Shown: in pieces, positions 8,762-17,337 of the stretch
Position numbering within the stretch: position 1 is the first letter of the stretch
How the letters are laid out: every line of letters begins with the position of its first letter
NCBI RefSeq assembly: GCF_964283195.1
Contig: NZ_CAXYLH010000010.1
Length of the DNA stretch: 64,000 nucleotides
Direction: 5' to 3' (one strand)
Source: Paratractidigestivibacter sp003150175
Lineage (GTDB): Bacteria; Actinomycetota; Coriobacteriia; Coriobacteriales; Atopobiaceae
The notes under the pieces: generated by a model
What the model was told of the DNA's origin: nothing
What the model saw: the letters and a program-made list of their open reading frames with translations, nothing else
Databases searched by the model: none
Made by a program: the position numbers and the translations under genes

Positions 8762-11217
8762 TTGGCCTCGGCCGAGAGGCACATCACGGACCGCGCTTCA
8801 CGCCATACAAGGGTCTCGCTCGCTCACGCGATATTTCTCGTGGCACTGGCCCTTGTTTGCGTGCTCGCCCCTTCCGTCGCACAGGCGGCCGAATCCGGCG
8901 CCGGAGCCGACACCGGAACCGGAGCCGTTCCGAAGACCGTCCGCGTCGGCTACTACGAGCGCACCGACTTCCAGGAGGGCGCAGCGGCCGGCTAGCCGAA
9001 GACCGGCTTCGGCTACGAGTACCTCCAGCGCGTCGCGTCCTACGCCAACTGGCGCTACGAATACGTCTACGGCGACTGGACGGACCTCTATGCCCAGTTG
9101 CAGGACGGCAGAATCGATGTCCTAACGGGCGTAGCTGCCACGGACGAGCACAAGTAGCAGGCGCTCTTCCCGCAGCCCAGCATGCTCGACGAGACCTACT
9201 ACATCTATACCGGCTACACGAACGACAGAATCGACGACACCCCAGCGTCCCTCGCCGGAAAGAAGCTCGGTGTCGTCGACCCCTCGAACTCCAAGGCGAC
9301 CCTCGACGCCTGGATCGCCGAGCAGGGCCTGGACACCCAGGCCATCGGCTACCCGACCTTCGACGACATGTACGCCGCCTACACGACCGGGCGCATCGAC
9401 GCGCTCGTGAGCTCGGAAAACATCGCCGAAGGCGTCGCCAGCATCTATCCCGCCCAGATCGTGGGCCGGCGCCCCTACTACCTTGCCGTCGCCAAGGGCC
9501 GCGACGATCTCCTTGCCAACGTGAACAGCGCGCAGGAGATCATGAACATCCAGGACAAGGTGTTCCTCGACAGCCTTCGGAGCCGCTACTCCGCGAACAG
9601 CGCCGTGAACGACTTCATGAGCGCCGACGAGCACGAGTGGACGCAGATGCACCCCTCGATAACCGTCGGATACCTCGACGATTACCTGCCGTATTGCAGC
9701 AAGGACGCGAACGGCGAGCCGACGGGCCTCATGACGGACGTGCTCACAGCGGCGATCCAGGGACTGCCCGGCAACTGGAGCCCGAAGGTCGAGTACCGCT
9801 GCTTCGACGACTAGGCGGAGCTCTTTGCCGCGCTCGCCGACGGCCAGTCCTACGACGGCAGCATCGAGACCGTCGCGGTAAACAGGCACAACCTCCTGCA
9901 GCGGGCCTACACAGAGGAGGTCTTCCCGGACGCGCGCGTCCTCGAGTACGAGAGCATCGACGAGTGCATCGGCGCGGTCGAGAAGGGCGAGGCGCAGGGA
10001 ACCGTCGTCAACGGCCTGCGCGCAGGCGCTCTCCTCGAGTCGCGCGTCGGGCTCTACCGCGTGCAGCTGCCCCTCACCGACGACCGCTGCTTCGGCGTCG
10101 CACCGGGCAACGGCATGCTGCTGCGGCTGCTCAACCGCGGGCTCGGCATCATCGGGGAGGACTACGGCACGAACGCGTCGTACAACTACACCAAGGGCCT
10201 CTTCACGTACACGATGCTCGATTTCCTGCGCGACCACTGGGTGTTCCTCGCGATTCTTGCCCTCGGCATCGTACTGGCGATAATCGCCTCCGTTGCCGCG
10301 CACTTCCGCCGCCTGCGCCGCGCGAACGAACGGGAGGCCGAGCAGAACCGCCTACTGGCGAACGCGCTCTCGCAGGCCGAGCGGGCCGGCCACCTGAAGG
10401 ACGAGCTGCTCACCAACCTCTCGCACGACATCCGCACGCCGCTGAACGGCATCCTCGGCGCACTCGAGGTCAACCGCCGAAGCGACGACGCCGAGCTCAT
10501 CGAGCGCAACACGCTCAAGGCGCGCGACGCCGCGCAGAACCTGCTCGGGATGGTCAACGACCTGCTCGAGATGAGCGCGCTCAGGAGCGGCGACGTCGAG
10601 CTCCGCAGGGAGCCTTTCTGCCCTGCGCAGATCTTCCGCTCGGCCGAGGAGAACGCCTCCGGGCGGGCGCAGGCCGCGCGGCTGAACCTGAACGCGAGCC
10701 TAGCGCCCGAGCTCGAGAAAACCTATCTGGGCAGCCCATCGTTCATGCGGCAGATCGTCGTGAACGTGCTGGACAACGCTGTGCGCTACAACGTAGCCGG
10801 CGGGGGCGTGCAGCTGACGGCCGGGTATCGCGAGGAGGCCGCGGAGGCCGGAGTCGCGGGCACGCCCTTCTTGACGCTCGCCGTGGCGGTCAACGGCCGG
10901 GGCATGGACCCCGAGCAGCTGGCGAGGCTCTTTGAGCCCTTTGCGCAGGAAGAAAACGACGTCCGCGCCGTCTACCCCGGCTCCGGCCTGGGGATGTCCA
11001 TCACGAAAGCGCTGGTGGACCTCATGGGCGGAAGCATCGGCGTCACGAGCGAGCCCGGCCGCGGCACCGTGGTCGAGGCGGCGATTCCCCTGACGCCTGC
11101 TGGGGACGAGAAAGGCAAGGCGGGGAGCGACGCGCCCAGGATCAGGGCCGCCGGCACCGGAGCAACCTCCCCCGTCGCAGCCGGCGCGCCCGCCGAGGCC
11201 CCTCTTTCCCACGGAAA
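8762..11217 (+). pseudogene. Sensor kinase with two SBP domains, three in-frame TAG codons and a lost 3' end
   Basis: A single frame encodes a signal/anchor segment (AIFLVALALVCVLAPSVAQA), a first extracellular solute-binding (SBP_bac_3) domain from VRVGYYERTDF, a second from ITVGYLDDYLPYC, a membrane helix (FLAILALGIVLAIIASVAAH), a HisKA domain (LSHDIRTPLNGIL), and a HATPase with N-box VVNVLDNAVRYN and GSGLGMSITKALVDLMGG. It is interrupted by TAG at 8993, 9155 and 9812; the surrounding sequence is otherwise collinear. The usual D-x-G in the ATP lid reads VAVNGRGM. The linker after the kinase runs straight into a family A doublet, with no stop until antisense of the MATE gene, so a receiver domain may have been lost. 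No ATG with a binding site; TTG 8762 is a guess. Confidence 0.8.
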
Positions 11218-11288
11218 TGACGAAAAGGGACAGTCCCTTCTCATCATTTTTCTCATGATGACGAAAAGGGACTGTCCCTTTTCGTCAT
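11216..11288. repeat. Family A doublet (73 bp), copy 2
   Basis: Identical to the doublet at 8615-8687 and in the same orientation. It overlaps the end of the sensor-kinase frame on the plus strand and supplies the TGA stop of the MATE gene on the minus strand (11285-11287). Confidence 0.92.
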
Positions 11289-12664
11289 GCGGCGAGGTTG
11301 GCGGCTTTGTGGTCCTTCGCGTGGTCCATCCAGTGACCAAAGCGATAGTAGAAGATGAACGCGATGCCCGTGGTGACCCACGTGATGGGATAGCTGAGCA
11401 TGGCCATGTGCAGCGTGTGGTCGAGCGGCACCACGGCGAGCTGCCAGACGATGCGCAGCAGGCACGATCCAGTGAGCACGATAAGCATGGGGCGCAGGCT
11501 CTCCCCCGCCCCACGGATGGTGCCCGCGATGTTGTCGTAGAGCGAGTAGACCACGTAGAAGGGGCCCACGTACCACATGACCTGAGCCGTGAGCTCGGCG
11601 ATCTGCGCATCATCGATGAAGAAGCCAGCCAAGGCGCGCACGTTGGCGAGAAGCACCACAGACAGCGATCCCACCACCAGGGCCGTGAGGCACAGGGCCG
11701 CCCTGAGGCCGCGGCGCATGCGCTCGTAGTTTCTCGCGCCAAAGTTCTGCGCGCTGAAGGTGGTGACGGCGACGCCGAGCGCCTCGGAGACCATCCAGAT
11801 GATGGCGTCGATGCGCCCGCACAGGCCGAACGCCGTGACAACGGTGGAGCCGAACGAGTTGATGGTCGACTGCGTGATGATGTTGGAGACGGAGTAGCAC
11901 GACGCCTGGAGCCCCAGGGGCAGGCCCGTGCGAATCATCACGCGACAGATGCCCGGGTCGATGCCGAGCCTGCGCACGTCGAGCCTCCACGGCCCGTCGA
12001 CGTGCGTGAGGCGCACGAGCGTGACGACGCAGCCCCACACGAGCGAGAGCGCCGTGGCAAGGCCAGCGCCAAGCGCCTCCATGTGGAGACCGGCAACGAA
12101 CACGAGATCGAGCACGATGTTGACGACGCAGGTGGACGCCACGATGATGGAGGGCGAGCGGGTATCGCCCACCGAACGCTGCACGGCCGAGCCGGTGTTG
12201 TAGACAATCGAGAACACCATGGCGCCAAAGTAGAGGCGCACGAAGTCCAGTGACTCGCCCATGAGGTCTGTCGGCGTGCCCATGAGCGTGAGGATGGGGC
12301 CCGCGAGCAGGCTCCCCAACACGGAGACGGCAAGGCCGCCCACAAGCGCGATGGTCATCGCCGTGTGGACCGAGGCGCGCAGGCGCTCGTCGTCACGCGC
12401 GCCAAAGTACTGGCTGCACACCACGGCAAAGCCCGTACCCATGCCAACCGAGAAGCCCACGGCTAGGTCCACGAGCGGTGCGGTAGCCTGGATTCCACCG
12501 AGCGCCGCCTTACCCGCAAACTGACCCACCACAAAGGTGTTTACCAGCGAGTACGCCTCCTGGAAGAAGGACGAGAAGAACACGGGCACGCACAGCAGCA
12601 GAAGCTGCCTGTCTATTCTCCCCTCGGTGACATCCAGAGAACCAGACCAGCGGCGTCTCGCCAT
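11285..12664 (-). CDS. MATE family efflux transporter
   Basis: About 459 residues with twelve hydrophobic segments in two homologous halves. The first half starts DRQLLLLCVPVFFSSFFQEAYSLVNTFVVGQFAG and the second repeats the pattern with LPLGLQASCYSVSNIITQSTINSFG. This is the layout of MatE-type Na+/H+-driven multidrug exporters (NorM/DinF-like). Start chosen at 12664 (MARRRW), preceded by GGGGG; upstream in-frame ATGs lack a site. The stop codon is part of the family A repeat, so the extreme C-terminus may have been replaced. Confidence 0.9.
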   Translation of the reverse strand: MARRRWSGSLDVTEGRIDRQLLLLCVPVFFSSFFQEAYSLVNTFVVGQFAGKAALGGIQATAPLVDLAVGFSVGMGTGFAVVCSQYFGARDDERLRASVHTAMTIALVGGLAVSVLGSLLAGPILTLMGTPTDLMGESLDFVRLYFGAMVFSIVYNTGSAVQRSVGDTRSPSIIVASTCVVNIVLDLVFVAGLHMEALGAGLATALSLVWGCVVTLVRLTHVDGPWRLDVRRLGIDPGICRVMIRTGLPLGLQASCYSVSNIITQSTINSFGSTVVTAFGLCGRIDAIIWMVSEALGVAVTTFSAQNFGARNYERMRRGLRAALCLTALVVGSLSVVLLANVRALAGFFIDDAQIAELTAQVMWYVGPFYVVYSLYDNIAGTIRGAGESLRPMLIVLTGSCLLRIVWQLAVVPLDHTLHMAMLSYPITWVTTGIAFIFYYRFGHWMDHAKDHKAANLAA

Positions 12665-12822
12665 GAAGCCCCCATCCATAATGTCTGAGAACGGCAGTAG
12701 GCGCCGCGCGATACCGCCGCCTCCCAAGCAGCAGCGCGGTGGGCGTCAAGCGTTTGGCGGGCCCGCGCGCGGCGCGGGCATTGGCCCCAACAAGGCCTGC
12801 GGCCAGGGTTCCAAGCGCGGCT

Positions 12823-12858
12823 AGCTGGAACAATACCCCGTAGGTTATTGTCCCAGCT
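12823..12858. other. Imperfect 13-bp hairpin
   Basis: AGCTGGAACAATA pairs 12/13 with TATTGTCCCAGCT across a 10-nt loop. No T run follows, so function is unclear. Nothing else recognisable lies between 12665 and 12960. Confidence 0.4.
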
Positions 12859-12959
12859 ATGCATTAATATTATATGTCTTGGATCAACGCAGGAAAGACG
12901 TCGAACCTTCCTTTGAACCGTTCCCAGCCCCTACCGCTACCTACAAGCAGCACAACGAA

Positions 12960-12995
12960 ATGGGGGTGGTAGTCCCCACGGACAACCACCCCCAT
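12960..12995 (-). terminator. Hairpin downstream of the small-gene cluster
   Basis: 11-bp perfect stem (ATGGGGGTGGT and ACCACCCCCAT) with a further GTCC/GGAC pairing inside the loop. On the minus strand it lies just after the small membrane-protein gene. Confidence 0.55.
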
Positions 12996-13005
12996 ATACA
13001 AGTAG

Positions 13006-13164
13006 TTAAGTCTCATTCTCACCCGAACGCACGTTAATCTTCAGCGCTCGCCTTACGCCCGAATACACAGCATGTCTCACAACGAAGTAGAGAGGGACGA
13101 GTAAGAGAAGTCCAGGCAGCATGTTTATAAATAAATACTGTGCGACTGAGATTGCCTCATACAT
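13006..13164 (-). CDS. Small membrane protein, unknown
   Basis: A 52-residue frame (MYEAISVAQYLFINMLPGLL... to ...RSGENET) with one strong hydrophobic segment (LPGLLLLVPLYFVV) followed by a positively charged tail. GGGGG lies five bases upstream of the ATG, the same type of site as used by the MATE gene. It follows two other tiny minus-strand frames and precedes a terminator-like hairpin, so it probably ends a small operon. No family recognised; it could be a peptide immunity or holin-like protein, but nothing shows that. Confidence 0.45.
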   Translation of the reverse strand: MYEAISVAQYLFINMLPGLLLLVPLYFVVRHAVYSGVRRALKINVRSGENET

Positions 13165-13193
13165 GGTGCCCCCATTGAATTCGAAAGGACCGA

Positions 13194-13382
13194 TTACCCG
13201 ACTGGGCCGCCCTTGATATAGCCGCTGCCATCAGACCAGAACTCCGCATAGAAGTGACAGGCAGCGCTAAGGATGTTCCGTGGCCAGTAGATTGAACATG
13301 AATACGTAACACAAAGCGTTTTTCCGCTATCAGTAATCGTCCACGTCGGCGTACACCACTGCACCGTCTGACCGGTACTCAC
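13194..13382 (-). CDS. Small cysteine- and tryptophan-rich protein, unknown
   Basis: 62 residues beginning GTG at 13382, overlapping the stop of the upstream small frame. It contains four Cys, four Trp and a C-terminal SDGSGYIKGGPVG. It may be a separate gene or the second half of one secreted protein split by a frameshift at the overlap, because the upstream frame ends exactly here. Base composition is AT-richer than the flanks, suggesting transfer. No family recognised. Confidence 0.35.
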   Translation of the reverse strand: MSTGQTVQWCTPTWTITDSGKTLCVTYSCSIYWPRNILSAACHFYAEFWSDGSGYIKGGPVG

Positions 13383-13564
13383 TTGAATATTTGCGCTATA
13401 GCATTTGTCGATGTTTCCGTTACTGTAAGCGGTTCAACGGTAGAACTCAGCTCAGACGCCAAACTCAAATCCGGCTTCATCAATAGTGAAAGCACGCCGC
13501 CTCCGGCAGCGCCAACAAAAAGCTCGCCTGGAAATACAATGCGTTCGGTCCGAATACATGACAT
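13379..13564 (-). CDS. Small protein with hydrophobic N-terminal half, unknown
   Basis: About 61 residues from ATG 13564. GAGGAGG lies directly against this ATG, which is too close; the site would better serve an ATG five bases further on in another frame, so the true start is uncertain. A glycine-rich hydrophobic stretch (LFVGAAGGGVLSLLM) could be a signal or anchor. The stop overlaps the next frame. Possibly the N-terminal part of a single exported protein of about 120 residues. Confidence 0.3.
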   Translation of the reverse strand: MSCIRTERIVFPGELFVGAAGGGVLSLLMKPDLSLASELSSTVEPLTVTETSTNAIAQIFK

Positions 13565-13740
13565 CCTCCTCACGCAAACATATCATCGGCAAATAGTGAG
13601 CTTTCTCCTTTCCTGACGTCATGAATTGGGACTCGTCATAAATTTAAGGGATAGATATCCAATTCGTCTCTTAATCAGAGCAGCATCCGATAAATGGTTA
13701 AATTTAGGGGATAAGTGGCAGCGGCTCTTCCAATTATCAG

Positions 13741-13777
13741 AAAAGCCGCCGAGGAGCATTCGTCCTCGGCGGCAAAA
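13741..13777 (-). terminator. Intrinsic terminator of the Gfo/Idh operon
   Basis: An 11-bp perfect stem (13745-13755 with 13763-13773) is followed on the minus strand by TTTT. It ends the SDR-MFS-oxidoreductase operon. Confidence 0.85.
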
Positions 13778-13802
13778 TGGCGCAGATATGTGCGAAATCC
13801 TC

Positions 13803-14843
13803 TTACAGCTCCACGAGCTCGCCGGTCTCGGCGGCGCGCTTCACGGCGTTGAGGGCGCGCAGCGTCTTGACGTTGTCGGCAGGCGTCACGACCGGGGCCT
13901 CCTCGCCACGGACGACGCGCACGAAGTGCTTGAGCTGCATCTTGTGCGGAAGTGCCGGGTCAACGGCGGGCACGTCCATCTTCAGCGGCTTGTGCCAGCT
14001 GGAGGCGCCGTCGTAGCTCATGACCTGCAGGCGCGGCAGCGACAGAGCGCCCTTCGTGCCGCCGATGAAGTAGGCGTCGGCGTCGAACGGACGATACTGC
14101 GGGTCCTCGCGGGCGCAGGCCTCCCAGTTCCAGGGGCTCGCCGTGGCGTCGGAGATCGTCATCGAGGCAAGCGAGCCGTCGGCAAAGCGCACGTTCACGA
14201 CGGCGGAGTCCTCCGTCTCGAAGCCGCGCGCGGCGCTCGACTGCATGCCCTGGATGGCAACGGGCTCGCCAAGCAGGTAGCGCAGCAGGTCAACGTCGTG
14301 CACGAGGTTCACGAGAATGGGGCCCGCGCCCTTCTTGCGGCGCCACTCAACGTCGAAGTACTCGTCGTTCTTGTAGATCATGTAGTGGAAGCTCGAGACG
14401 GTCAGACGGCCCAGCTCGCCGGACTCGATGATCTCCTTGGCCTTCTTCACGAACGGGTTGTGGCGGCGGTGCTGGCCCACGAGCACGGGCACGCCGGCGG
14501 CCTCGGCCTCGGCGGCGAACTTCTCGGCATCCTCGAGGTCGTCGGAGATGGGCTTCTCCACGAGCGGCACGATGTTGCGGGCGATGGCCTCGCGGGCAAC
14601 GCCCAGGTGCAGGCCGTTGGGCGTGGCGATGATGACGGCCTCGGGCTTGACCTCGTCCATCATCTGCGCGGCGTCGGTGAAGAACGGCACGCCGGCGGCG
14701 TCTGCCGTGGCACGGGCGCCCTCGAACGCGTCGGCGATGGCGACGAGCTCGGCCTCGGGCTCCTCGGTGACGAAGCGGATGTGGTTGCGGCCCATGGCGC
14801 CAGCGCCGATGACCGCGATGCGAACGGGAGCCTTCTCGCTCAT
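13803..14843 (-). CDS. Gfo/Idh/MocA family oxidoreductase
   Basis: 346 residues. The N-terminal Rossmann fold starts IAVIGAGAMGRNH; EKPISDD is the family EKP motif, with the conserved lysine that positions substrate and nicotinamide. The C-terminal alpha/beta domain carries GPILVNLVHDVDLLRYLLG. Start at 14843 because AGAGAGG lies upstream. It is the last gene of a three-gene minus-strand set (SDR, MFS, oxidoreductase) facing a LysR regulator. The set most likely imports and oxidises a polyol, sugar acid or cyclic hydroxyacid; the substrate is not evident. Confidence 0.9.
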   Translation of the reverse strand: MSEKAPVRIAVIGAGAMGRNHIRFVTEEPEAELVAIADAFEGARATADAAGVPFFTDAAQMMDEVKPEAVIIATPNGLHLGVAREAIARNIVPLVEKPISDDLEDAEKFAAEAEAAGVPVLVGQHRRHNPFVKKAKEIIESGELGRLTVSSFHYMIYKNDEYFDVEWRRKKGAGPILVNLVHDVDLLRYLLGEPVAIQGMQSSAARGFETEDSAVVNVRFADGSLASMTISDATASPWNWEACAREDPQYRPFDADAYFIGGTKGALSLPRLQVMSYDGASSWHKPLKMDVPAVDPALPHKMQLKHFVRVVRGEEAPVVTPADNVKTLRALNAVKRAAETGELVEL

Positions 14844-15018
14844 GTTGGTTCCTCTCTGAGACATGGGGGCGGGCTCGGCCGCCCCACCTTCGTATGCGAA
14901 CGGCACGCCAAGGCCGCCGCCCGCCTGCTGGTTGATGGCCGGCCGAGGGGCTATCGGCCGGCCGAGAAGGGTAAGGGGCCCGCGCCCGGGGAGTGTGAGC
15001 GGGGCCACCCGGAGGGTG

Positions 15019-16275
15019 CTACTTGGCGGCCTTCCTGCCGTCGGCGACCATCATGTAGACGGTGAGCGCAACGGCGATGGCGGCAATCACGATGGCGCCA
15101 TAGAAGGACTGCTGGTAGGCGGCGCTGCCGGCCTCGGCGTGGTAGAGCACGGCCGTGACGGGCTGACTGATCCACGTGGACGCGGCGTAGCCCAGGAACA
15201 TGATCCCGTAGTTGACGCCCAGGTTGGACGTGCCGAACGCGCCGCCCGTGAGCGGCGGGTAGATGACGAGCAGCGCGCCAAAGCTGAAGCCGAGAAGGGC
15301 GAGGGCCACGAAGAACATCGGCTGCGAGAAGCTCATGGACATGATCACGAGCGCAATGATGGTCACGACGAGGCTCACGAGCAGCGACTTGTACGTGCCA
15401 AGCTTGTCGATGATCTGGCCAAACGACAGGCGACCGACGAGGTTCGCGCACGTGTTGACCGTCACGACCACGCCGCCGAGAGCCACGGCCGCGGAGCTCG
15501 CGGAATCGTCGAACAACTGGACGGCGGCGATGGAGGCAACCTTGCCCACGAGCAGCGTGCCGGCGGTGGCGGCAAAGGCAAACGTCACGATGAGAACCCA
15601 GAAGCGCGGGGTGCGAACCATCTCGCCGGGCGTGAGGTCACCGAACGTGCCCGCGTGGGCACCGGCGGCGGGGGCCACGTAGCCCTGCGGAAGCCAGCCG
15701 GCCTCGGGGGCCTTGAGGAACAGCGCGGAGGCGAGGATCGTCACGAAGAAGATGACGCCAAGGGCCTTGAGCGCGCCGAAGATGCCGAGACTCGGGATGA
15801 GCAGCGACGCGAGCACGGGAGAGAGCACGGCGGGGCCGGCCGTGGAGGCGGCCAGGGTGATGCCGGAGGCAAGACCCTTCTTGTCGATGAACCACTTCTG
15901 GCCCGTCGTGAGCGCCGGGTTATAGCCCAGACCGTTGCCGATGGCGGCAATCACGGAGAAGTACAGGTAGAACTGCCAGGGCTCGGTCACGGTGCCGGAT
16001 AGGAACCAACCGGCGCCATAGCACACGGCCGCGGCGATGACGACGTTGCGCGGGCCGATCTTGTCGGAGATGCGGCCGGCAAAGATGCCCGTGACGGCCA
16101 TGATCGTCTGGAAGACGGGAAACGCCCAGGTGAGCGCACCGGACCAGTCGGGATAGACGGCGAGCAGGTTCTTGCTCACCACGGAGTACAGGGCGATGGA
16201 GCTGATGAAGAACATCGTGACGCAGGCGGCCGTGAGAACGACGCCGCGTCCCTTGTTGGAATTCTCGGAAGCCAT
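15019..16275 (-). CDS. MFS transporter, OFA (oxalate/formate antiporter-like) family
   Basis: 418 residues with twelve predicted membrane segments. Features include FAGRISDKIGPRNVV (MFS loop 2-3 motif) and GNGLGYNPALTTGQKWFIDKKGLASG, typical of the OFA group that moves small carboxylates. Start at 16275 with GGAAAGAG upstream. Located between the SDR and Gfo/Idh genes, so it probably imports their substrate. Confidence 0.88.
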   Translation of the reverse strand: MASENSNKGRGVVLTAACVTMFFISSIALYSVVSKNLLAVYPDWSGALTWAFPVFQTIMAVTGIFAGRISDKIGPRNVVIAAAVCYGAGWFLSGTVTEPWQFYLYFSVIAAIGNGLGYNPALTTGQKWFIDKKGLASGITLAASTAGPAVLSPVLASLLIPSLGIFGALKALGVIFFVTILASALFLKAPEAGWLPQGYVAPAAGAHAGTFGDLTPGEMVRTPRFWVLIVTFAFAATAGTLLVGKVASIAAVQLFDDSASSAAVALGGVVVTVNTCANLVGRLSFGQIIDKLGTYKSLLVSLVVTIIALVIMSMSFSQPMFFVALALLGFSFGALLVIYPPLTGGAFGTSNLGVNYGIMFLGYAASTWISQPVTAVLYHAEAGSAAYQQSFYGAIVIAAIAVALTVYMMVADGRKAAK

Positions 16276-16306
16276 TGGTCTCTTTCCAGTCGTTGACAAG
16301 CAGCAA

Positions 16307-16337
16307 AGGAGACAAGGGGACTGTCCCTTTGTCTCCT
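16307..16337. repeat. Palindromic repeat, variant A'
   Basis: 31-nt palindrome with 15-bp arms (AGGAGACAAGGGGAC; 14 of 15 pair) around a central T. It has the same GGGAC/GTCCC core as family A but a different outer arm. It overlaps the TAG stop of the SDR gene (16336-16338). Confidence 0.8.
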
Positions 16338-17217
16338 ACTGGTCGGTCGGGGTCTTGACGCCGGCCTCGTCGGTCCACAGGGAGACGCCCTTGTTCTTGA
16401 GGTAGTTCTCCGCGTAGGCACGACGGCCGCCGGGCTTGGCGGTGAGGTCGCCCATCATGTTGGAGAAGCCTCCGTCGACCATGATCTCGGCGCCGGTGGT
16501 GAAGTCGGAACGCGTGGACGCCAGGAACATGACGGCGTTGGCTATGTCGGTGACCTCGCCGATGCGACGCGTGGCGATAAGGCGGCTGCGGCTACGCTCG
16601 ACCTCGGGGTCGGAGTAGAAGTTGGCGCTCATCGGGGTCTTGACGAAGCAGGGGCACACGCAGTTGGAGCGCACGCCATAGGGACCCCACTCGGCGGCCA
16701 TCATCTTGGACATCATGTTGACGCCGGCCTTCGAGGAGCTGTAGACGCCGGAGAAGGTCTCGGGCTGGTAGGAGGCAGCGGTCGAGATGTGCACGAGGCG
16801 ACCGGCGCCCTGCCTGATCATCTCGCGGCCGAAGCGCTGCGACGCGATGAAGGCGCCGGTGAGGTTGACCTTGATGACGGCCTCCCAGTCGGACAGCGGC
16901 AGGTCCTCCATGGGCGAGAAGCGCAGGATGCCCGCGGTGTTGACGAGCGCGTCGACGCGGCCGAAGTCGCGGATGGTCGCGTCGACGGCCGCCTGGACCT
17001 CCTCCTCGTTGGTGGCGTCCATGCGGTAGCCCTCGGCGTGGATGCCAAACTCGTCGGACAGTCCTGCGGCCGCGGTCCTGACCTTCTCCTCGTCGAGGTC
17101 CAGCAGGACGACGTTCGCGCCGTTACGGGCGAACTCACGGCAGATCTCGACGCCCATGCCGCCAAGGGCACCGGTCACGACGCAGACCTCCCCCTCAAGA
17201 TTGAGCCAGTTATTCAT
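16336..17217 (-). CDS. Short-chain dehydrogenase/reductase
   Basis: 293 residues. Cofactor motif VTGALGGMG (TGxxxGxG), NTAG motif (VNTAGILRF), catalytic S-YxxxK (HISTAASYQPETFSGVYSSSK) and a C-terminal DGGFSNMMGD. A classical SDR; an aspartate after beta-2 (LLDLDEEK) suggests NAD(H) preference. Start chosen at MNNWLN (17217), six bases after CGGAGGG; the ATG directly on the site was rejected. First gene of the operon, transcribed divergently from the LysR gene. Confidence 0.92.
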   Translation of the reverse strand: MNNWLNLEGEVCVVTGALGGMGVEICREFARNGANVVLLDLDEEKVRTAAAGLSDEFGIHAEGYRMDATNEEEVQAAVDATIRDFGRVDALVNTAGILRFSPMEDLPLSDWEAVIKVNLTGAFIASQRFGREMIRQGAGRLVHISTAASYQPETFSGVYSSSKAGVNMMSKMMAAEWGPYGVRSNCVCPCFVKTPMSANFYSDPEVERSRSRLIATRRIGEVTDIANAVMFLASTRSDFTTGAEIMVDGGFSNMMGDLTAKPGGRRAYAENYLKNKGVSLWTDEAGVKTPTDQ

Positions 17218-17306
17218 TTCCATCCCTCCGATTGGCTCCAATATGCGAGTCGAAGGCTAATGCAGCGCCAGCCGCCTGAGAATTACCGATGTTTTGGTAT
17301 GGTATG

Positions 17307-17317
17307 AACCACTGGTT
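17307..17317. promoter_or_regulatory. Putative LysR operator
   Basis: A short dyad, AACCA-C-TGGTT, in the SDR/LysR divergent promoter region about 20 bp upstream of the LysR start. Position and size fit an autoregulatory site. Confidence 0.4.
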
Positions 17318-17337
17318 AACACTAGACAGGGGGCGAG

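Noticed and set aside
8762..11217. Pyrrolysine or other amber recoding as an established function
   Set aside because: TAG is the normal terminator of several intact genes here (cupin, flavodoxin, SDR, FAD dehydrogenase), and the kinase also shows a lost 3' end and degenerate ATP lid, so decay is simpler.
7841..11288. Conserved peptides NDEKGQSLFVI and MTKRDCPFSSF seen in many frames
   Set aside because: They are translations of the family A palindromic repeat, not coding sequence.
12537..12824. Plus-strand frame ending in GIGPNKACGQGSKRG
   Set aside because: Mostly antisense of the MATE 5' end, with no binding site or recognisable domain.
13194..13573. Lactococcin 972-type bacteriocin
   Set aside because: A loose resemblance in aromatic residues at the C-terminus only; no conserved family pattern or adjacent ABC immunity genes.
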